DNA of 64,000 nucleotides from Mycobacterium sp. 852014-52450_SCH5900713 (GTDB lineage: Bacteria; Actinomycetota; Actinomycetes; Mycobacteriales; Mycobacteriaceae), in assembly GCF_001667075.1 (NCBI RefSeq), contig NZ_LZIL01000032.1, forward strand, positions 1 to 64,000, read 5' to 3'. This document shows, one piece after another, positions 45,601 to 64,000 of the stretch (the first letter of the stretch is position 1; every line of letters starts with the position of its first letter). The position numbers and the translations under genes were made by a program. The notes beneath the pieces were generated by a model that was given only the letters and a program-made list of their open reading frames with translations, made no database searches and had not been told where the DNA came from.

Positions 45601-46308
45601 TTACGTCGTCGCGCCCGATGCCAAATGTTCGCCGAAGAACGCGAAGACCCGGCGCCAGGCGTCCTCGGTGGCGTCCGCGTCGTAGCCGAAACCGGTAATC
45701 CGCAGTAGTGGCTGGGCGGGCAGTTCGTTGGCGAAGCTGTGGCCGACACCGGGGTAGACCTTCACGTCGGCGGTGATGTTCTTGTCGGCGATGGTCTCGC
45801 GCAGCTTCTCGGGCGCGCCCCGTCCCAGCGGGTCACGGGCGCCGAAGCTGGCCACTATGGGGCACGCCCCATCGAGCGTCCTGTCGAGGTTGCGGGGCAG
45901 GGGAGCGCCGTAGAACGGCGCCGAGGCGCCGAAACCCTTGGGCGACATGACCAAAGCGAACTGGCCGCCCATGCAGAAACCCGCGATGCCGACCTGACCG
46001 GAACATTCGGGCATGGCTTTCACGTGGTCGCGGGCCGCGAGGATGTCGTCCAGGGCACGGCCGCGCTGTGTCTGCAGCTCCTTCATCACCCGGGTGATGC
46101 AGCGGATGCGGCCGCCCCGCGCGTACATGTTCGGGGTGATCGCCACGTAGCCGGCCTGCGCGATGCGCTTGTTCGTCGACTCCTTGTCCCTGCCGTATCC
46201 GAACGCGTCGTGAATCACGACCACGCCGGGCCACGGGCCTTCACCGCTGGGAAGGTCCAGCAGCGCGTCGATCGGTCCGGCGGGCGTGTCGATCTCAATC
46301 GTGGTCAT
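45601..46308 (-). CDS. Dienelactone hydrolase family protein (Rv2054-like)
   Basis: A 235-residue alpha/beta-hydrolase with Cys nucleophile in GIAGFCMGGQFALVM, Asp in ASFGARDPLGRGAPEKL and His in YPGVGHSFANELPAQP, the Cys-His-Asp triad of dienelactone hydrolases. ATG 46308 gives MTTIEIDTPAGPIDALLDLP; the frame extends 25 codons upstream into poor sequence. It is convergent with the DJ-1 gene (5 bases between stops) and divergent from fxsA. Confidence 0.9.
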   Translation of the reverse strand: MTTIEIDTPAGPIDALLDLPSGEGPWPGVVVIHDAFGYGRDKESTNKRIAQAGYVAITPNMYARGGRIRCITRVMKELQTQRGRALDDILAARDHVKAMPECSGQVGIAGFCMGGQFALVMSPKGFGASAPFYGAPLPRNLDRTLDGACPIVASFGARDPLGRGAPEKLRETIADKNITADVKVYPGVGHSFANELPAQPLLRITGFGYDADATEDAWRRVFAFFGEHLASGATT

Positions 46309-46381
46309 AGCGTCATCTAACTGCAATCGCCCCGGACACCACCATGGGAACTTCGACGCAGTTGGCGGACGTTGGCTGTAC

Positions 46382-46918
46382 ATGCTGTCACGGCTGTTTC
46401 TCGTCTACGCCGCCGTCGAGCTGGCGGCGACCATCGCCCTGGTTGCGACGATCGGTTGGGGTTGGACGCTGCTGGCGCTGGCGGGCACCTTCCTGCTCGG
46501 ATGGAGCCTTCTGGTGCCGGTGATGGGCTCGCACCTGGCCCGTCAGATCGGGCACCTGCGCTCCGGCCTGGCCGAACCGCGCACCGCGGTGCGAGACGGG
46601 ACGTTGGTCACGCTGGCCACCCTGCTGGTCCTGGTGCCCGGACTGGTCACCACGGCCCTGGGGCTCCTGCTGCTGATGCGGCCCGTCCGCGCTGCGGTCG
46701 GCCCCGGTCTGGCCGCGGTCGCGATGCGTGGCCTACGACGGCGGGTGCCGCTGTTCGCCGACACGACGTTGTTCGCCGCAGGCGTGCGTCAGCGCGGCGG
46801 TGCTGCGGCGGACGACTACATCGACGGCGAGGTCGTGGACGTCCACGACATCAGGCCGCCCGCCCTACCGAACGAGCCGGTGCGGGGCGGATACCCGGGC
46901 CGGCCCGCCTGGGACTAA
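46382..46918 (+). CDS. fxsA: FxsA family membrane protein
   Basis: A 178-residue membrane protein matching Rv2053c. It starts MLSRLFLVYAAVELAATIAL and has three or four membrane segments (TLLALAGTFLLGWSLLVPVM, VTLATLLVLVPGLVTTALGL), the FxsA-typical layout of helices then a soluble tail (DDYIDGEVVDVHDIRPPALP). FxsA overproduction in E. coli relieves F-exclusion of phage T7; a mycobacterial role is not known. ATG 46382 is chosen; the frame is open upstream. Confidence 0.88.
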   Translation: MLSRLFLVYAAVELAATIALVATIGWGWTLLALAGTFLLGWSLLVPVMGSHLARQIGHLRSGLAEPRTAVRDGTLVTLATLLVLVPGLVTTALGLLLLMRPVRAAVGPGLAAVAMRGLRRRVPLFADTTLFAAGVRQRGGAAADDYIDGEVVDVHDIRPPALPNEPVRGGYPGRPAWD

Positions 46919-46951
46919 CCACCGGCCCGCCACCACACGTAGTTTTGCCCT

Positions 46952-48556
46952 GTGAGCGACACGTTGCTGGTCAACGGCCGGGTGCACAGCCCGACCCATC
47001 CAGACGCCACCGCCATGGCGGTGCGCGACGGCGTGGTCGCCTGGCTGGGCAGCGATGACGTCGGCCGCAGCACGTTTCCGGGCGCGGACGTCGAGGACTT
47101 GAACGGCGGTTTCGTGGCGCCCGGCTTCGTGGACAGCCACATTCATCTGACCGCGACGGGCCTGACGCTCAGCGGGCTCGATCTACGCGCGGCGAGCTCG
47201 CGCGCGCAGTGCATCCAGATGCTCGCCGAGTACGCGGCAGCCCACCCCGGCCGTCCGGTGTGGGGGCATGGCTGGGACGAGACGTCGTGGCCCGAGAACT
47301 CCCCGCCGAGCACCGCCGACCTCGATGCCGTCCTCGGCGACCGCGCCGCCTACCTGTCCCGGGTCGACGTGCACTCGGCGCTCGCCTCGACGGGGTTGCG
47401 CCGGCTGGTCGCGGACCTACCGGCGGCGGTCGGCTTCGCCGCCGACCGGCCGCTTACCGGCGACGCCCACCACTTGGTCCGCGCCCTAGCCCGCGGCCTG
47501 TTGACGCCCGAGCAGCTGGCCGAGGCCCGCGCGGCCGCCCTGCGGGCCGCCGCGGCGGCCGGCATCGTCGCGGCGCACGAATGCGCGGGGCCCGAGATCG
47601 GCGGGCTGGACGACTGGCTGCGGCTGCGTTCCCTCGTTGCGGGTGTTCGAGGCGTCGAGGTGACCGGCTACTGGGGCGAGGCGGTGACCACGCCCGCACG
47701 GGCGCGCGCGCTCATCGAGGAGACCGGAGCCCGCGGGCTGGCCGGCGATCTCTTCGTGGACGGCGCGCTCGGGTCGCGCACCGCCTGGCTGCACGCGCCG
47801 TACGCCGACGCCGAGGACCGGCTCGGCACCTGCTACCTGGACCCCGACGCCATCGAGGCGCACGTGCGGGCGTGCACCGAGGCGACGGTGACCGCGGGCT
47901 TCCATGTCATCGGCGACGCCGCCGTCTCCGCGGTGGTCACTGCCTTCGAGCGGGTCGTCGCGCAACTCGGAGCCGTCGCCGTCGCCCGGTGCGGGCACCG
48001 CCTGGAGCACGTCGAAATGGTCACCGCCGAGCAGGCCGCCCAGCTGGGGCACTGGGGCGTCATCGCCAGCGTGCAGCCCAACTTCGATGCGTTGTGGGGT
48101 GGCCCCGAGGGCATGTACGCGCGCCGCCTCGGCGCCGAACGAGGCAGTCGGCTCAATCCGTTAGCGCTGTTAGCATCCCAAGGCGTGCCCCTCGCGCTTG
48201 GTTCCGACGCACCGGTAACAGGCCTCGACCCCTGGGCGAGCGTGCGCGCGGCGGTCAACCATTGGACCCCTGGCAGCGCGGTCTCCGCGCGCGCCGCGTT
48301 CGCCGCAGCAACCCGTGGTGGCTGGCGGGCCGCAGGCGTCCACGACGGCAAGATGGGGACACTGGTGCCCGGTGCGCCGGCCTCCTACGCCGTGTGGGAC
48401 GCCGGGCCCCTCGACGTCCACGCACCTCGCGACGCCGTGCAGCGCTGGTCGACCGACCCGCGCGCCCGGGTGCCGGCCTTGCCGCGCCTGGGCCCGAACG
48501 ACGCCCTGCCGCGGTGCCGGCGAACGGTGCATCGGGGCGCTGTCATCCATGGCTGA
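46952..48556 (+). CDS. Amidohydrolase, YtcJ-like (Rv2052c-like)
   Basis: A 534-residue metal-dependent amidohydrolase, same length as Rv2052c. Metal-binding motifs are [20 protein letters not shown] (HxH) and, later, [16 protein letters not shown] (His) and [20 protein letters not shown]. The Asp ligand is in [18 protein letters not shown]. It starts at GTG 46952, and its 3' end overlaps lnt by 8 bases. The family includes formamide and N-substituted amide hydrolases; the substrate is unknown. Confidence 0.9.
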   Translation: MSDTLLVNGRVHSPTHPDATAMAVRDGVVAWLGSDDVGRSTFPGADVEDLNGGFVAPGFVDSHIHLTATGLTLSGLDLRAASSRAQCIQMLAEYAAAHPGRPVWGHGWDETSWPENSPPSTADLDAVLGDRAAYLSRVDVHSALASTGLRRLVADLPAAVGFAADRPLTGDAHHLVRALARGLLTPEQLAEARAAALRAAAAAGIVAAHECAGPEIGGLDDWLRLRSLVAGVRGVEVTGYWGEAVTTPARARALIEETGARGLAGDLFVDGALGSRTAWLHAPYADAEDRLGTCYLDPDAIEAHVRACTEATVTAGFHVIGDAAVSAVVTAFERVVAQLGAVAVARCGHRLEHVEMVTAEQAAQLGHWGVIASVQPNFDALWGGPEGMYARRLGAERGSRLNPLALLASQGVPLALGSDAPVTGLDPWASVRAAVNHWTPGSAVSARAAFAAATRGGWRAAGVHDGKMGTLVPGAPASYAVWDAGPLDVHAPRDAVQRWSTDPRARVPALPRLGPNDALPRCRRTVHRGAVIHG

Positions 48557-50573
48557 GGACTGGCCCGGCCGAAAGGACCGCGCTGAGGAAGCCGCTGAGG
48601 CCGACCCGACGGACGATGATCTTGCGGCGCGCCCCGATACCGAACCGGCCAGTGGCGACGCGGCTTCGGAGCGCGATGACAAGCCCGGAGAAGATGTCGA
48701 CCCCTCGGAACCCGGCGCGCCACCGCTGACGAGCCGCATCGCGGCCGCAGCACGCCGGGTGGGCGCCGGAGCGCTCGCGCGGCTGCCTGCCGTCCGGGCC
48801 GCGATGCTGCCGCGGCTGACCCGCTTGGCCTGCGCCATAGCCGGCGGTGTCCTGCTCTTCACCAGCTTCCCGTCGCTGAACTGGTGGTGGGGCGCGGTCG
48901 TCGCGGCCGCGCTGCTGGCTTGGGTGCTCAAGCATCCGGCGACGACGCCGGCGGGCGGTTTGGGCTACGGGTTCCTTTTCGGGCTGGCGTTCTATCTGCC
49001 GCTGCTGCCCTGGATCAGCATGCTCGTCGGTGCCGTGCCCTGGATGGTGCTGGCCATGACGTGTGCGCTGTTTCCCGCCCTCTTCGGCCTTGGCGCCGTG
49101 CTCGTGCGGCAGCTGCCGGGCTGGCCGGTGTGGTTCGCGCTGGTGTGGACGGCCCAGGAGTGGCTGAAATCGATCGTCCCGTTCGGCGGCTTCCCATGGG
49201 GGTCGGTGGCATTCGGCCAGGCGCAGGGCCCCTTCTTGCCGTTGGTCCAGCTCGGCGGCGCCGCGTTGCTCTCGATGGCGATCGTGCTGGTTGGGTTCAG
49301 CGCGACCGCCATCGAGCTGGAGATCGTGAAGTGGTTGCACGCCGGTAAGCGGGCGCACCGCGGCGCCGACGAATCGGCGAACGCCGGTGCTGAACCGCCC
49401 GCGGTGGTGCTGCCGGGCGTCTGCATCTGCCTCGTGCTGTTCGCGTCCGTCGTCGTCTGGCCGCAGGTTCGGCACGCCGGCACAGGATCGGGCGGCGAAC
49501 CGTCGGTCACCGTCGCGGTGGTGCAGGGGAATGTGCCGCGGCTGGGTCTCGACTTCAACGCGCAACGTCGGGCCGTGCTCGACAACCATGTCCGCGAGAC
49601 CCTGCGGCTGGCGGAGGACGTGCGAGCGGGACAGGCGCCGCAACCCCAATTCGTCATTTGGCCAGAGGACTCCTCGGACATCGATCCACTGGTCAATGTC
49701 GACGCCGCGCTGGTGATATCGCAGGCCGCGACCGCGATCGGCGCACCGATCCTGATCGGCACCGTGTCGGAACTGCCCGGCAGCCCGCCGGAGAATCCGC
49801 AGTACACCAACACCATGATCGTGTGGAACCCGTCGACCGGACCGGCCGACCGGCACGACAAGGAAATCGTGCAGCCCTTCGGCGAATACCTGCCAATGCC
49901 GTGGTTGTTCAGCCATCTCTCCTCGTACGCCAACCGCGCCGGGAACATGGTGCCCCGGCCGGGCACGGACGTCGTGCACATCGCCGGGGTGCCGGTCGGG
50001 GTGGCCACGTGCTGGGAAGTGATCTTCAACCGCGTCCCGCGCAAAGCGGTCCTCAACGGTGCCCAGTTGCTCGCCGTGCCGAGCAACAACGCCACCTTCA
50101 ACAAGACGATGAGCGAACAGCAGCTGGGATTCGCCAAGGTGCGCGCCGTTGAGCATGACCGATACGTGGTGGTCGCGGGCACCACCGGGATCAGCGCGGT
50201 GATCGCGCCGGACGGCGCCGAGCTGGTTCGCACCGACTTCTTTCAGCCCGATTACCTGGACATCCAGGTGCGCCTGAAGACGAAACTGACACCGGCGACA
50301 CGTTGGGGTCCCATCCTGCAATGGCTCCTGGTCGCGGCGGCCGGAGCGGCAATCCTGGCCGGGATACGGCACAATGGATGGTTCCCGCGTCCGATTCGTC
50401 GGAGGTCCGAGCCCCCGGACGAATCCCCGAACGCCGGTACGCCCCCGGGCGAAACCCCGCCTGACGAGGGCGGCGACCAGGCGCCGCCGGAGGACGGCGG
50501 TGACTACACTCCGCTCCACGAGGGGGGCGAACGACCATCGCGACACATCGGGCGACACAGAGGAGCTACATGA
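48549..50573 (+). CDS. lnt: Lnt, apolipoprotein N-acyltransferase (separate from Ppm1)
   Basis: Lnt adds the third acyl chain to the N-terminal Cys of lipoproteins. The 674-residue protein has a disordered, acidic N-terminus (about 1-90) and about six membrane helices (for example [40 protein letters not shown]). A nitrilase-fold domain (about 320-580) holds the Glu373 ([11 protein letters not shown]), Lys438 ([16 protein letters not shown]) and Cys488 ([10 protein letters not shown]) triad. A final helix and a Pro/Glu-rich tail follow. It overlaps ppm1 by four bases. In M. tuberculosis these are one fused gene (Rv2051c); here a stop separates them. Confidence 0.95.
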   Translation: MAEDWPGRKDRAEEAAEADPTDDDLAARPDTEPASGDAASERDDKPGEDVDPSEPGAPPLTSRIAAAARRVGAGALARLPAVRAAMLPRLTRLACAIAGGVLLFTSFPSLNWWWGAVVAAALLAWVLKHPATTPAGGLGYGFLFGLAFYLPLLPWISMLVGAVPWMVLAMTCALFPALFGLGAVLVRQLPGWPVWFALVWTAQEWLKSIVPFGGFPWGSVAFGQAQGPFLPLVQLGGAALLSMAIVLVGFSATAIELEIVKWLHAGKRAHRGADESANAGAEPPAVVLPGVCICLVLFASVVVWPQVRHAGTGSGGEPSVTVAVVQGNVPRLGLDFNAQRRAVLDNHVRETLRLAEDVRAGQAPQPQFVIWPEDSSDIDPLVNVDAALVISQAATAIGAPILIGTVSELPGSPPENPQYTNTMIVWNPSTGPADRHDKEIVQPFGEYLPMPWLFSHLSSYANRAGNMVPRPGTDVVHIAGVPVGVATCWEVIFNRVPRKAVLNGAQLLAVPSNNATFNKTMSEQQLGFAKVRAVEHDRYVVVAGTTGISAVIAPDGAELVRTDFFQPDYLDIQVRLKTKLTPATRWGPILQWLLVAAAGAAILAGIRHNGWFPRPIRRRSEPPDESPNAGTPPGETPPDEGGDQAPPEDGGDYTPLHEGGERPSRHIGRHRGAT

Positions 50574-51364
50574 CCACCGGCCAGCCGGCGCCCCGGAACC
50601 CGGGGAATCGTCCCAGCGAGCGCGTCCTGGTGATCATCCCGACCTACAACGAGCGGGAGAACCTGCCGGTGATCCACCGGCGGCTGAAGGACGCCTGCCC
50701 GCACGTGCACCTACTCATCGTCGACGACAGCAGCCCCGACGGCACCGGCGATCTCGCCGAGGAACTGGCCGCCGCCGATGCGGGTCGCACCCACGTGATG
50801 CACCGCACCGCCAAGGACGGCCTGGGCGCGGCGTACCTGGCGGGCTTCGCCTGGGGTCTGAGCCGCGACTACTCGGTGCTGGTGGAGATGGATGCCGACG
50901 GCAGCCACGCGCCCGAGCAGCTCCACCGTCTGCTGGACGCGGTCGACGCCGGAGCCGACCTGGCCATCGGATCCCGCTACGTCGAGGGCGGGTCGGTGCG
51001 AAATTGGCCGTGGCGGCGCTGGGCGCTGTCGTGGACGGCCAACACCTATGCGCGGCTTGCCCTGGGAATCGGCGTCCATGACATCACCGCCGGCTACCGC
51101 GCCTACCGCCGAGAGGTCCTCGAGGCGATCGGCCTCGAGGCGGTGGACTCCAAGGGCTACTGCTTCCAGATCGACCTGACCTGGCGCACCGTGTGCAACG
51201 GGTTCGTCATCGTCGAGGTGCCGATCACCTTCACCGAGCGTGAACTCGGCGTCTCCAAGATGAGCGGATCCAACATCCGCGAGGCGCTGATGAAGGTCAC
51301 CCGATGGGGCATAGAGGGCCGCAAGGCCCGCGCCGGCACCCAGCGCGCCGACAACCGCAGCTAA
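50570..51364 (+). CDS. ppm1: Ppm1, polyprenol-phosphate-mannose synthase
   Basis: A 264-residue GT2-family glycosyltransferase that transfers mannose from GDP-mannose to polyprenyl phosphate, feeding lipomannan and lipoarabinomannan synthesis and protein mannosylation. The catalytic domain runs [40 protein letters not shown] and [20 protein letters not shown] (DxD-like metal site). Acceptor-side motifs are [17 protein letters not shown] and [20 protein letters not shown]. It has no membrane domain of its own, so it probably relies on Lnt for membrane attachment. ATGA overlap with lnt. Confidence 0.95.
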   Translation: MTTGQPAPRNPGNRPSERVLVIIPTYNERENLPVIHRRLKDACPHVHLLIVDDSSPDGTGDLAEELAAADAGRTHVMHRTAKDGLGAAYLAGFAWGLSRDYSVLVEMDADGSHAPEQLHRLLDAVDAGADLAIGSRYVEGGSVRNWPWRRWALSWTANTYARLALGIGVHDITAGYRAYRREVLEAIGLEAVDSKGYCFQIDLTWRTVCNGFVIVEVPITFTERELGVSKMSGSNIREALMKVTRWGIEGRKARAGTQRADNRS

Positions 51365-51376
51365 AGCGGTCGGGGG

Positions 51377-51712
51377 TCAGCCGCGGCGGCGTGACCGGAT
51401 GATTTCGAGCCGCTCCTTGAGCAGCTCTTCGAGCTCCTCGACCGAACGGCGCTCCAGCAGCATGTCCCAGTGCGTACGCGGCGGCTTGACCTTCTTCGGC
51501 TCGGGCAGGTCGCCGTCGATCAGCGTGCCGTCCAGGCCGTTCTTGCAGGGCCAGGTGCCGGGAATCTCGGCGTCGTCGGCGAACGGAACCTCGAATTCCT
51601 CGCCGTTGTCCGTGCGGTACCGCGCGATCTGACGCGGCGCCAGGTCGTGGTTGCGGTCGGTCTCGTAGCTCACGGCTCCGAGGCGGCTGCCCCTAAGGAC
51701 GCGATCAGCCAT
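51377..51712 (-). CDS. rbpA: RbpA, RNA polymerase-binding protein
   Basis: An essential actinobacterial transcription factor that binds the principal sigma factor and stabilises open promoter complexes. The 111-residue product is full length: MADRVLRGSRLGAVSYETDR, the beta-core IARYRTDNGEEFEVPFADDA, WPCKNGLDG, and the sigma-interaction helix PRTHWDMLLERRSVEELEEL. GAGGAG precedes the ATG. It converges with ppm1 (12 bases between stops). The 137 bases upstream should carry its promoter. Confidence 0.96.
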   Translation of the reverse strand: MADRVLRGSRLGAVSYETDRNHDLAPRQIARYRTDNGEEFEVPFADDAEIPGTWPCKNGLDGTLIDGDLPEPKKVKPPRTHWDMLLERRSVEELEELLKERLEIIRSRRRG

Positions 51713-51849
51713 GTTGCTACTCCTCTAGGTCTTTTGAATTTTCGGGCTGCTGTAATGCAATTCTGTCCGCTTGGCAAACGTTGCGGCGGTCCGTGTAGTT
51801 CCCCGGTCGGCGGGGCGGCGTACGCGACGCGACCTTCAATGATACCGGG

Positions 51850-52242
51850 ATGGCCGGGCAATCCCGACTAAAGTCGGCAGGCGTGAGCCGCCGTCCCCGC
51901 CCGCAGCCGTGTCGTTGGTGCGGTCGAGACGTCTCCGACGCCGGGATGGGACGGCGACGCCAGTACTGCCGCCAGTCGTGCCGGCAACGGGCATACGAAC
52001 AACGTGCCTCGTTGACCCGGGGCGGCGCGGGGGCCTCACTGGCCTTGCCTCCCGACGCGGTGGTTCTCTCGGCCGACGACGCCGCCGACCTGTCCGACCG
52101 GGTCTACCAGGTGCGGTGCGCGGCCGAGGATGTCGCCACAGCCCTCGACGAGGGAGCGCAGGCGACCGAACTGCGCGAATTGTGCGACCAGCTGATCAGG
52201 GCCGCCCGGGCGGCAGACGGCTGGCGCCGGGTGGGCGTCTGA
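51850..52242 (+). CDS. Small Cys-motif protein (Rv2049c-like)
   Basis: A 130-residue protein with a putative zinc site near its N-terminus (QPCRWCGRDVSDAG and RQYCRQSCRQRAYEQRASL: two Cys pairs). A helical C-terminal part follows (CAAEDVATALDEGAQATELR). ATG 51850 and GTG 51883 are both possible starts; the Cys pairs lie after both. It occupies the place of Rv2049c between rbpA and pks12. The zinc ribbon and basic stretch suggest nucleic-acid binding, but no function is known to me. Confidence 0.75.
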   Translation: MAGQSRLKSAGVSRRPRPQPCRWCGRDVSDAGMGRRRQYCRQSCRQRAYEQRASLTRGGAGASLALPPDAVVLSADDAADLSDRVYQVRCAAEDVATALDEGAQATELRELCDQLIRAARAADGWRRVGV

Positions 52243-52580
52243 GCCGTCCTGACCACTGTCGATGCATAGCCGGGTACAGTCGCGCCATGGATGGCGCGTC
52301 AGTTGTATCCCGGCGTACCGGGGTCACGAGATGCCTCGACACCCGCGGGCGCAACGGCGCGTTCCGGATCCCCTGGGACAAGGCGTGCCTCACGCCGAAG
52401 CCGGTTCTCCTGTAGCAGCCGGGAGCATCGGACGTTTTGAAATACCGTCAGAGTTGGCCATACTCACCAGCGACATTCTTGGGCCGGAGAGCGGCACGGC
52501 ATCGCATCGTGCAGCAAATTCCGTGACTCGGCGAGAGTCGCATCGAGGCAGCTGACGGCCAAGTTAGGCGAGAGGTAGTG
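52243..52580 (+). promoter_or_regulatory. Upstream region of pks12
   Basis: This 338-base gap should hold the pks12 promoter. Short open frames in it show no start signals or protein-like composition. AGAGG lies 6 bases before the GTG-ATG at 52578-52581. I see no convincing repeat or operator. Confidence 0.35.

Positions 52581-64000
<11,420 letters not shown>

Overview
This window is chromosomal DNA from a mycobacterium, most likely a slow-growing non-tuberculous species. It is GC-rich (about 70% in a hand-counted core line). Gene order over most of its length is collinear, in inverted orientation, with the M. tuberculosis Rv2116-Rv2048c segment. It carries genus-typical genes: mpa, dop, pup, prcBA, pafABC, the cob cluster, a PPE gene, rbpA, ppm1 and pks12. 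The first 88 bases are not genomic. They read as a damaged Illumina P7/i7/Nextera adapter, so base 89 is effectively a contig end. The species cannot be named from sequence reading alone.

Layout. 89-8195: lipoprotein lppK (cut at the contig end), the proteasomal ATPase mpa, two conserved genes on the opposite strand, then dop-pup-prcB-prcA. 8384-13288: pafA, pafB-pafC, tatA-tatC. 13272-19104: helY, a repeat-rich DUF4333 membrane protein, a 5'-3' exonuclease and the dipeptidase pepE. 19140-25624 is accessory: a large two-domain esterase, then a CpnT-like toxin with a C-terminal TNT (NAD+ glycohydrolase) domain, its presumed immunity gene and an unknown small gene. GC falls to about 53% from the toxin tip through the immunity gene. 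25668-40215: an F420-type biliverdin reductase homologue, an SDR, and the cobalamin genes in two opposed blocks (cobL-cobM-cobK on +; cobG-cobH-cobIJ on -) followed by cobN. Between the blocks lie sigC and a PPE gene. The sigC reading frame is continuous with an upstream membrane zinc-finger anti-sigma-like region.

40216-44345 is a second accessory block: a minus-strand operon (DUF1214 protein, sulfotransferase, TetR regulator, SDR) with an AT-rich near-perfect palindrome just upstream of its first gene. It lies between cobN and an intact Rv2061c-like gene, and a short Rv2061c-like remnant sits at the cobN side. 44346-52242: a PPOX-fold protein, a DJ-1/PfpI protein, dienelactone hydrolase, fxsA, an amidohydrolase, lnt and ppm1 as separate genes, rbpA and a small Cys-motif protein. 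52581-64000: the first 3,806 codons of pks12, two fully reducing modules whose AT motifs predict methylmalonyl- then malonyl-CoA.

Working together: Dop and PafA set the Pup cycle, Mpa unfolds pupylated clients for the PrcBA core, and PafBC is a transcription factor sharing the locus. The cob genes cover most of the aerobic corrin-ring pathway (CobI/J, G, M, K, L, H) plus the cobaltochelatase large subunit; cobF is not in the window. Lnt and Ppm1 act on lipoproteins and dolichol/polyprenol-phosphate-mannose supply, and Pks12 makes mycoketide backbones. The points most worth a second look are the SigC/anti-sigma single frame with its Met/His-rich loop, the CpnT-IFT cassette with a compositionally distinct toxin tip, and the palindrome-controlled sulfotransferase operon.
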